A stretch of DNA of 7,119 nucleotides from CALFMR01 sp035550595 (GTDB lineage Bacteria; Acidobacteriota; Vicinamibacteria; Vicinamibacterales; SCN-69-37), in assembly GCA_035550595.1 (NCBI GenBank), contig DASZOV010000050.1, forward strand, positions 1-7,119, given 5' to 3'. Position numbers and translations under genes: made by a program. Positions 1 to 4,262 of this stretch are shown here, piece after piece. The notes under the pieces are model-generated. The model did not search any database. It worked only from the letters and a program-made list of their open reading frames with translations, and was not told where the DNA came from. The number at the start of each line of letters is the position of its first letter. The stretch's first letter is position 1.

Positions 1-1
1 T

Positions 2-10
2 AAGGGAGGT
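2..10 (+). promoter_or_regulatory. Strong Shine-Dalgarno site that fixes a GTG start for tonB
   Basis: The purine stretch AAGGGAGGT lies six bases before the GTG at 17, an ideal spacing. The next in-frame start, ATG at 29, would sit 18 bases from this site, too far away. The GTG is therefore the likely start, adding four residues compared with the ATG. The promoter must lie upstream of the window. Confidence 0.8.
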
Positions 11-16
11 TCGCTC

Positions 17-715
17 GTGCCACGCGAGATGTTTGGCGATGTCGTTGATCCCTCGATCAAGGTGGGGACGAAGAAGTGGTACACCGTCCCGCTGTCGATC
101 CTGGCGCACGTCGTGGTTCTCGGGGCGCTGATCGTGATCCCCTTGATGGCGACCAACGTCCTGCCGACGCCGCAGTCGGTCATGGCGTTCGCGGCCGTGC
201 CACCGCCACCCCCGCCGCCACCTCCACCGCCCCCGCCGCCGTCGGCCGCTCCACCGCCGCCGCCCCCGCCGGTGCAGGTGGACGTGAACCCCATCGCGGC
301 GCCGATTGAGCCGCCCAAGCAGATCATGCCGGAGCCGCCGCCCCGGGTGATGTCGGTCGTGAAGAACATCCCGGCGGCTGCGCCGGTCGCGGCTGCGCCG
401 GCGGCCATCGCGCCGCCACCGCCCCCGCCGCCGGTGCGGGTGGGCGGCAACATCAAGGAACCGAAGCTGCTCCATCAGGTGAAGCCGATCTATCCGCCGA
501 TCGCCCGCGCCGCGAAGGTTCAGGGGATGGTCATCATCCAGGCGACGATCGACAAGGAAGGCAACGTGAAGGACCTGCAGATCCTCAAGCATCAGCCGAT
601 GCTCGATCAGGCGGCCCTTGACGCGGTGTCGCAGTGGAAGTACTCGCCGACGACGCTGGGTGGGCAGCCGGTCGACGTCATCATGACCGTGACCGTGAAC
701 TTCACGCTGAACTAG
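17..715 (+). CDS. tonB: TonB-family energy transducer with proline-rich periplasmic spacer
   Basis: Inner-membrane-anchored, periplasm-spanning protein of 232 residues that passes proton-motive energy from ExbB/ExbD to outer-membrane TonB-dependent receptors. Seen in the sequence: a cytoplasmic N-terminus, one transmembrane helix at about 22-45 containing S27-x3-H31, which matches the S16/H20 pair of E. coli TonB, where the histidine is functionally important; proline runs at 62-75 (14 prolines), 79-85 (7) and 133-139 (7), with Ala/Pro-rich linkers between; and a C-terminal TonB domain at about 148-232 with the YPPIAR motif (159-164), a G-x-V-x-I strand pattern, LDQAALDAV and a W-K-Y-S-P segment. 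Length is typical. It is followed after 117 bases by exbB in the same orientation, so it is probably the first gene of the tonB-exbB-exbD-exbD operon seen here. The GTG start is chosen for the strong ribosome-binding site before it. The family call is firm; which receptor or cargo it serves cannot be read from the window. Confidence 0.93.
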   Translation: MPREMFGDVVDPSIKVGTKKWYTVPLSILAHVVVLGALIVIPLMATNVLPTPQSVMAFAAVPPPPPPPPPPPPPPSAAPPPPPPPVQVDVNPIAAPIEPPKQIMPEPPPRVMSVVKNIPAAAPVAAAPAAIAPPPPPPPVRVGGNIKEPKLLHQVKPIYPPIARAAKVQGMVIIQATIDKEGNVKDLQILKHQPMLDQAALDAVSQWKYSPTTLGGQPVDVIMTVTVNFTLN

Positions 716-755
716 AAGGACGCGCGATCGGCGGACTTGCAAATCACAGGCGGGC

Positions 756-780
756 CCGGCGGGCACGAGAAGACGCCCGG
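756..780 (+). repeat. Small GC-rich hairpin between tonB and exbB
   Basis: CGGGC at 760-764 can pair with GCCCG at 775-779 around a 10-base loop, with further imperfect pairing of the flanking G/C-rich bases. It lies in the 117-base tonB-exbB spacer, which otherwise holds only the exbB ribosome-binding site. No T-run follows, so it is more likely an mRNA structure between cistrons than a terminator. In such GC-rich sequence a 5-bp stem could be chance. Confidence 0.3.
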
Positions 781-832
781 CCCATCATTTGGAACAACGC
801 AGTAGCAACGACGTCAGGTTTCGGAGGCTGGA

Positions 833-1504
833 ATGGATGTAATGCACATGTTGGCTTCGATGGGCACCGTCGCCAGGTGCGTGGCGGTCGTGCTGGTGTT
901 CATGTCGATGTGGTCGTTTGGCGTGGCCATCGAGCGCTTCTACACGTTCTCGCAGGCACGCAAGCAGTCGAAGCTCTACGCGCCGCAGGTGGCGAAGCAC
1001 CTGAAGGAAACGCGCCTGAAGGACGCACTGACGGTCTCGCAGTCGAAGACCTATCAGTACAGCCATCTGGCCAAGGTGGTCCTCGCCGGCTTGCAGGAAT
1101 ACCAGTTCCAGCACGACGCGGGCGGCGCGATGAACCGCGACGATGTGGTCGACACCGTGCGCCGGGCGATTCAGCGTGCGACGGCGCTCACCTCGAACGA
1201 CCTGAAGAAGGGCATTCCGTCGCTCGCCACGATCGGCGCGACGGCGCCGTTCGTCGGGCTGCTCGGCACGGTCGTCGGCATCATCAGCGCGTTCCAGGGC
1301 ATCGCGGCCAGCGGGTCCGGCGGTCTGGGCGCCGTCTCGGCCGGTATCTCGGAAGCGCTCGTCGAGACCGCGCTCGGCCTCGTCGTCGCCATCCCGGCGG
1401 TGTGGATGTACAACTACTTCACCGGCCGGCTCGAGTACTTCAACGTCGAGATGGACAATTCATCCTCGGAGCTCGTGGACTACTTCATCAAGAAGACGGC
1501 GTAA
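833..1504 (+). CDS. exbB: ExbB (MotA/TolQ/ExbB family) proton channel subunit
   Basis: Inner-membrane channel protein of 223 residues that, with ExbD, uses the proton gradient to energise TonB. Three transmembrane helices are visible: about 12-34, 130-156 and 172-196, separated by a long cytoplasmic loop (about 40-128) as in the family. The signature region is intact: the GATAPFVGLLGTVVGII segment (135-151) in helix 2 and SEALVETALGLVVAIPAV (173-190) in helix 3. T146 and T179 correspond to conserved pore-lining threonines of ExbB and TolQ. There is no N-terminal signal extension of the kind seen in the long Pseudomonas-type ExbB. The start ATG has GGAGG at 823-827, five bases upstream. The gene sits between tonB and two exbD genes, which favours ExbB over TolQ or MotA; no tolA, tolB or pal is present here. 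Confidence in the family is high. Confidence 0.95.
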   Translation: MDVMHMLASMGTVARCVAVVLVFMSMWSFGVAIERFYTFSQARKQSKLYAPQVAKHLKETRLKDALTVSQSKTYQYSHLAKVVLAGLQEYQFQHDAGGAMNRDDVVDTVRRAIQRATALTSNDLKKGIPSLATIGATAPFVGLLGTVVGIISAFQGIAASGSGGLGAVSAGISEALVETALGLVVAIPAVWMYNYFTGRLEYFNVEMDNSSSELVDYFIKKTA

Positions 1505-1520
1505 CGCCCGTTCGACTGGC

Positions 1521-1564
1521 GGCTCGATTGCGCGGGGCGGCCCGAGGGCGCCTCGCGTCGAGCC
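1521..1564 (+). repeat. Two-part stem-loop between exbB and exbD
   Basis: GGCTCGA at 1521-1527 pairs with TCGAGCC at 1558-1564. After a three-base bulge (1528-1530), CGCGGGG at 1531-1537 pairs with CCTCGCG at 1551-1557 with one G-T wobble, giving about 14 base pairs around a 13-base GC-rich loop. It lies 17 bases after the exbB stop and ends 42 bases before the exbD start. There is no T-run after it, so a transcript-stabilising or cistron-balancing element is more likely than a terminator. The function is inferred. Confidence 0.5.
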
Positions 1565-1606
1565 CGGGGCACTGAACCCGGCAGCCACAGGTTAGGAGTT
1601 TTTGCC

Positions 1607-2053
1607 ATGGCAATGGATGTTGGCGGCGCGAAAGGTGGCGTCAAGTCCGACATCAACGTCACGCCGCTCGTCGACGTGATGCTGGTGCTGCTCATCATCA
1701 TGATGCTCATCGCGCCCCTCCTGCAGAAGGGCGTCGACCTCACGATGCCGACCGCCATAAACACGGCTGAGAAGCCCGATACGTCCGACCAGACCGTCGT
1801 CTACGTCGACGCGAACAGCAATCTCTACATCAACGCCATCCCGGTCACCGAGGCGCAGCTCGTGCCGCAGTTGCAGTCGATCCTCGACGAGAAGGCGGAG
1901 AAGACGGTCTACCTGAAGGGCGACAAGGACGCGCCGTACAGCGCCATCATGAAGATGATGGACGGCCTGCGCGGCGCCAAGATCGACTCGGTCGCCCTCA
2001 TCACCGAGACGCCGCCGGGCGCACACCCGGCGTCCGCTCTGGGAGGCGAATAA
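1607..2053 (+). CDS. exbD: ExbD/TolR-family biopolymer transport protein, first copy
   Basis: Small inner-membrane protein of 148 residues that forms the proton-carrying plug in the ExbB channel. It shows a short cytoplasmic tail (1-21), one transmembrane helix at about 22-38 preceded by the family motif SDINVTPLVDVMLVLLII, and a periplasmic domain from about 45. D23, in the LVDV segment, corresponds to the essential membrane aspartate of ExbD (D25 in E. coli). The TAGGAG site at 1593-1598 lies eight bases before the ATG. The stop codon shares its last A with the ATG of the next gene (TAATG), so the two are almost certainly co-translated. The C-terminal 15 residues are Pro/Gly/Ala-rich and look disordered. 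ExbD rather than TolR is favoured by the neighbouring tonB. Confidence 0.94.
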   Translation: MAMDVGGAKGGVKSDINVTPLVDVMLVLLIIMMLIAPLLQKGVDLTMPTAINTAEKPDTSDQTVVYVDANSNLYINAIPVTEAQLVPQLQSILDEKAEKTVYLKGDKDAPYSAIMKMMDGLRGAKIDSVALITETPPGAHPASALGGE

Positions 2054-2523
2054 TGGCGCACGCGCACATGCACCACGGCGCGGAGAAGGTCGTCAAGGCG
2101 GCCGCGCCGTCCGTCTCGGCGGACATGAACGTCACGCCGCTCATCGACGTCCTGCTCGTGCTGCTCATCATCTTCATGGCGGCTCTGCCGCTCACGCAGC
2201 GCGGCGTGGACATCAACCTGCCGCTCGAGACCAACAACAACGCCAAGGCGGCGGAGGTCCTGGGCCAGGTCGTGGCCGAGTACACCGCCGATCACCGGTT
2301 GACCATCAACCAGCAGCCGGTGACCATCCAGACGGCCGAGGCCAAGTTCCGCGAGATCTACGAAACGCGCAAGGACAAGACGCTGTTCCTGCGCGGCGCG
2401 GGCACGGTCCGGTACGGCGAGATCATGGCCGTCATCGACGCCGCCATGGGTGGCGGGGTCGACAAGATCGGCGTGGTCACCGAAGGGATGATCCGCGACG
2501 CTGGCGGAGCCGTGGCCCAGTAA
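2053..2523 (+). CDS. exbD: ExbD/TolR-family biopolymer transport protein, second copy
   Basis: A second ExbD-type subunit, 156 residues, encoded directly after the first with a one-base overlap. GGGAGG at 2041-2046 provides a ribosome-binding site six bases before its ATG. The transmembrane motif ADMNVTPLIDVLLVLLIIFMA (about 23-43) is intact, and D32 is the predicted proton-carrying aspartate. The periplasmic domain spans about 50-156. Resemblance to the first copy is strong at the membrane motif and weak beyond it, so these are diverged paralogues rather than a recent duplication. The cytoplasmic tail is longer and histidine-rich at its start (H3, H5, H7, H8). Tandem exbD genes beside one exbB are known in other bacteria; here the second copy may form a mixed ExbD pair in the channel or serve a different transducer. 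It is the last gene of the operon, followed 31 bases later by a terminator-like hairpin. Confidence 0.94.
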   Translation: MAHAHMHHGAEKVVKAAAPSVSADMNVTPLIDVLLVLLIIFMAALPLTQRGVDINLPLETNNNAKAAEVLGQVVAEYTADHRLTINQQPVTIQTAEAKFREIYETRKDKTLFLRGAGTVRYGEIMAVIDAAMGGGVDKIGVVTEGMIRDAGGAVAQ

Positions 2524-2554
2524 AACCGTAGCGACTCGGTTTCACGTGCAACCC

Positions 2555-2590
2555 AACGGCCCGGCCGGGCGCATGCCCGGCCGGGCCGTT
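2555..2590 (+). terminator. Perfect 16-bp hairpin, probable terminator of the tonB-exbBD operon
   Basis: Bases 2555-2570 pair without mismatch with 2575-2590 around the loop GCAT. It starts 31 bases after the exbD stop. Only three T residues (2589-2591) mark the end of the stem, so the U-tract is poor, as is common in high-GC genomes. The stem begins with AA on the left and ends with TT on the right, so it is symmetrical and could also act on transcripts arriving from the minus strand. Confidence 0.65.
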
Positions 2591-2602
2591 TCACGTCTGG
2601 AG

Positions 2603-2640
2603 CGGGTTCCCAGGCCACGCGCGCGTGGCCTGGGAGCCCG
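2603..2640. repeat. Long inverted repeat with perfect 14-bp arms
   Basis: TCCCAGGCCACGCG (2608-2621) is immediately followed by its exact reverse complement (2622-2635). CGGG (2603-2606) and CCCG (2637-2640) extend the stem across a T-G wobble. The whole is a 38-base near-palindrome. It comes 12 bases after the probable operon terminator and has no T-run. It may be a second, back-up terminator, an RNA end-protecting hairpin or a protein-binding palindrome; the sequence does not decide. Confidence 0.6.
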
Positions 2641-2705
2641 CGTGCGCTGGTGACTTCAGCAGGACCGAGCCTTGCTAGCCAAAGGCGCGAAAGGGGCGGG
2701 TGTGG

Positions 2706-2741
2706 AGGTGTGACGCGGGTGCTCACGCCCGCGTCACACCT
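2706..2741. repeat. Inverted repeat with perfect 14-bp arms, terminator-like
   Basis: AGGTGTGACGCGGG (2706-2719) pairs with its exact complement at 2728-2741 around an 8-base loop. The plus-strand sequence after the stem is T-C-T-C, a weak U-tract; on the minus strand no T-run follows. It is unrelated in sequence to the neighbouring hairpins, so it is not a copy of a dispersed repeat family visible in this window. Confidence 0.55.
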
Positions 2742-2930
2742 TCTCGCTCGAACACGAGCCGCGGCCCCGGGTTGGCCGCCGGAGAGACGCCTCTCGCCGT
2801 CCAATTCCCACAGTGATGTGCCGGCGACATCCGCGGATCCGGACACGCGTTGGAGACATCGCGAACGTGCGGCGGAGCCAGCAGCCGGCCGCAGCACCAC
2901 GGCCGCCAGGCGGCGGATAGGCAAGTGGCT

Positions 2931-2970
2931 GCGGGCATCGCCGGCCCGCAGCGCGGGCGGCGATGCCCGC
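2931..2970. repeat. GC-rich inverted repeat, 18 bp with one bulge
   Basis: The 19-base arm at 2931-2949 pairs with the 18-base arm at 2953-2970, with a single bulged G and a three-base loop (AGC). The central palindromic GC-rich segments allow alternative pairings. It lies just beyond the probable TPR-gene terminator as read on the minus strand, so it may be a second stop signal for that transcript. Confidence 0.55.
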
Positions 2971-2980
2971 CAGAGACAGG

Positions 2981-3019
2981 ACGGGCCCGGCGATGCGCCG
3001 CGCGCACCGCCGGGCCCGT
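2981..3019 (-). terminator. Probable terminator of the TPR lipoprotein gene
   Basis: Read on the minus strand, ACGGGCCCGGCG (3019-3008) pairs perfectly with 2992-2981 around a 15-base loop. An outer AGAC/GTCT pairing (3023-3020 with 2977-2974) lengthens the stem across a three-base bulge. It begins 23 bases after the TPR gene's stop codon. The following minus-strand bases, CCTGTCTCT, are pyrimidine-rich but not a true T-run, so efficiency is uncertain. Confidence 0.55.
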
Positions 3020-3042
3020 GTCTTCGATCGGAGGAACGGCGC

Positions 3043-4029
3043 CTACTTGGTCGCCTGACCGCCCTTCGCGGCCGCGCCCTGCTGTTCCTTGTGCAGCGCT
3101 TCGGACCGCGCGGCGAGCTCTTCAGCCTGCGCGAGCAGGGCCTTCTGTTTGGCCGGGTTCTTCTCGAGGTTGGCGGAGAGCTTGAGCAACATGCTCTTGA
3201 AGGTGATGGCCTCGTAGTAGTCGTTGTTGAGGGCCAGCGCCTTGTCTTCGACCTCGATGCCCTTCTGGACGTAGGCCGTGGCCTGGGCGTTCGTCAGCCG
3301 CTTGTCACGGAGCGCCTCGTCGTAATAGTAGGTCCCCATCGTGTGCCAGGCTTCGGGGTTGTTCGGCTCCATGTCCGCCCGCTTCTGGAAGGCGTCGATC
3401 ATTTTCTGGAACTCGCCCTGGTCGTTGTAGAAGGCCGCCAGGAGCTGATAGCCGACCGGATCGTTGGGTTTGACGTCGATCGACTTCTGCAGCATCGCCT
3501 CCGCGTCGTCGAACCGGCCCTGGTCGGTGTAGAGGCGGGCGAGCGCCTGATAGTTGCCCGGGTTGTCCGGCTCGGCCGCGATGAGTTCCTTGGCTGTCGC
3601 CTCCGCCTTGGGGAAGTCGTTCAGCCGGTCGGCGCCATAGGCCGCGATCAGGTACTCATAGGACAGCTTGCGGAACTGCGGGGCCTTGGCCTCGGTCGAG
3701 TTCGAGAGCTTGTCGATGGCCGCGCGGTAGTTCTCGACCGCTTTGGGCAGATAGGCGTCGTTTTCGGGGTCGCCCTTCTTGGCCGGCTTGTACAGCTTGT
3801 CGTAGCTGTTGCCCAGGTAGAAATAGGAGAAGCCCCAGTCCGGGTTGAGCTGGATGGCGTGCTCGAAGTCCTCGCTCGCGCCCCGGTAGTCGGCCTTCTG
3901 GTAGAGCTCGATGCCGTCGTTGAACGCCTTCAGCGATCGAATGTTGCTGATCGAGTACTTGCCGCAACCGGCGGCAGCGAAGCCGAGCCCTGCGACGAGC
4001 ACGACCATCCGGGTGAATCGCAACTGCAT
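3043..4029 (-). CDS. TPR-repeat lipoprotein, function unknown
   Basis: A 328-residue predicted lipoprotein made mostly of tetratricopeptide repeats. The N-terminus has a short basic region (R4, R7), a hydrophobic stretch (8-20) and AAGC with lipidation cysteine C22, so it is probably membrane-anchored facing the periplasm. TPR-like helix pairs are visible at about 36-63, 66-108 (interrupted by a charged insert near 81-92), 122-154, 157-189, 191-224 and 225-268. They show typical small-residue and aromatic positions and end in LNPD, EPDN, KPND, EPNN and LNND turns. A Lys/Gln/Ala-rich helical tail (about 286-328) follows. AAGGGGA (4041-4035) lies five bases before the ATG, and a near-consensus promoter lies upstream. 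TPRs are protein-binding scaffolds, so a role in assembling an envelope complex is plausible. It converges on the tonB-exbBD operon, but a link with it is only a guess. No catalytic motif is seen. Confidence 0.9.
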   Translation of the reverse strand: MQLRFTRMVVLVAGLGFAAAGCGKYSISNIRSLKAFNDGIELYQKADYRGASEDFEHAIQLNPDWGFSYFYLGNSYDKLYKPAKKGDPENDAYLPKAVENYRAAIDKLSNSTEAKAPQFRKLSYEYLIAAYGADRLNDFPKAEATAKELIAAEPDNPGNYQALARLYTDQGRFDDAEAMLQKSIDVKPNDPVGYQLLAAFYNDQGEFQKMIDAFQKRADMEPNNPEAWHTMGTYYYDEALRDKRLTNAQATAYVQKGIEVEDKALALNNDYYEAITFKSMLLKLSANLEKNPAKQKALLAQAEELAARSEALHKEQQGAAAKGGQATK

Positions 4030-4095
4030 CTAGTTCCCCTTTCGTGGACGCCGAGGGCTCACCTGGGCGGTTCGCGCCGTGTCGAGAACCGCGCC

Positions 4096-4125
4096 AGTAT
4101 AGTGAACCGGAAAAAACGGCGTCAA
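4096..4125 (-). promoter_or_regulatory. Near-consensus sigma70-type promoter for the TPR gene
   Basis: On the minus strand TTGACG (4125-4120) and TATACT (4101-4096) are separated by 18 bases, each one mismatch from the housekeeping -35 and -10 consensus. Transcription would start near 4089, giving a leader of about 60 bases before the ATG at 4029. No operator-like repeat overlaps it. It is the clearest promoter in the window. Confidence 0.75.
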
Positions 4126-4164
4126 GCGCGTCCGTCGTGCTCTGTGGCCGGTTTTCGGCCAGAA

Positions 4165-4194
4165 TTCAGCAGTCCTCGCCGGTTCCGGTATCAT
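4165..4194 (+). promoter_or_regulatory. Possible promoter for rel
   Basis: TATCAT (4189-4194) is one base from the -10 consensus, with a weak -35 candidate TTCAGC (4165-4170) 18 bases upstream. It would give a leader of about 60 bases containing a small hairpin (CGGCC 4211-4215 with GGCCG 4220-4224). An alternative weak -10, TATTTT at 4244-4249, would give an almost leaderless mRNA. Neither is strong. Confidence 0.35.
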
Positions 4195-4262
4195 GACGTA
4201 CGGAGCGGCACGGCCCGTGGGCCGAGATCGCCTGCCTTCGTCATATTTTGACACCGGCTTCC

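Larger units (their letters stand above)
2524..3042. other. Convergent spacer with many hairpins and no credible gene
   Basis: This 519-base stretch lies between the stop codons of the second exbD (plus) and the TPR gene (minus). Open frames cross it on both strands, but none has a ribosome-binding site, recognisable domain or natural composition, so I call no gene. It holds at least seven separate inverted repeats: 2555-2590, 2603-2640, 2706-2741, 2761-2779, 2815-2831, 2931-2970 and 2981-3019, plus weaker ones at 2782-2795 and 2886-2905. The longer ones are listed separately. The 9-base sequence GTTTCACGT occurs twice, at 2539-2547 and 2588-2596, flanking the first hairpin. Confidence 0.75.

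Noticed and set aside
634..1575. A 313-codon open frame overlapping tonB's end and exbB
   Set aside because: It is a shadow of exbB; its Arg/Gly-rich product has no membrane segments and crosses the intergenic hairpins.
833..2523. TolQ-TolR or flagellar MotA-type system instead of ExbB-ExbD
   Set aside because: No tolA, tolB, pal or motB is present, whereas a TonB with the S-x3-H membrane motif heads the gene cluster.
2358..2924. Minus-strand open frame running from the spacer into exbD
   Set aside because: It overlaps a certain gene antisense, spans several hairpins and has no family features.
2524..3042. CRISPR array or dispersed repeat family
   Set aside because: The inverted repeats differ from one another in sequence and spacing, so there is no repeated unit and no spacer pattern.
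2650..4251. A 533-codon open frame on the plus strand across the spacer and opposite the TPR gene
   Set aside because: Most of it is the complement of the TPR lipoprotein gene; its translation is Arg/Gly/Val-rich with no domain, and no ribosome-binding site precedes it. Long antisense frames are expected at this GC content.
4248..4253. Exact TTGACA (-35 consensus) on the plus strand just before rel
   Set aside because: A matching -10 would fall inside rel near 4270, where the sequence is GC-rich and unlike TATAAT, so it is probably chance.
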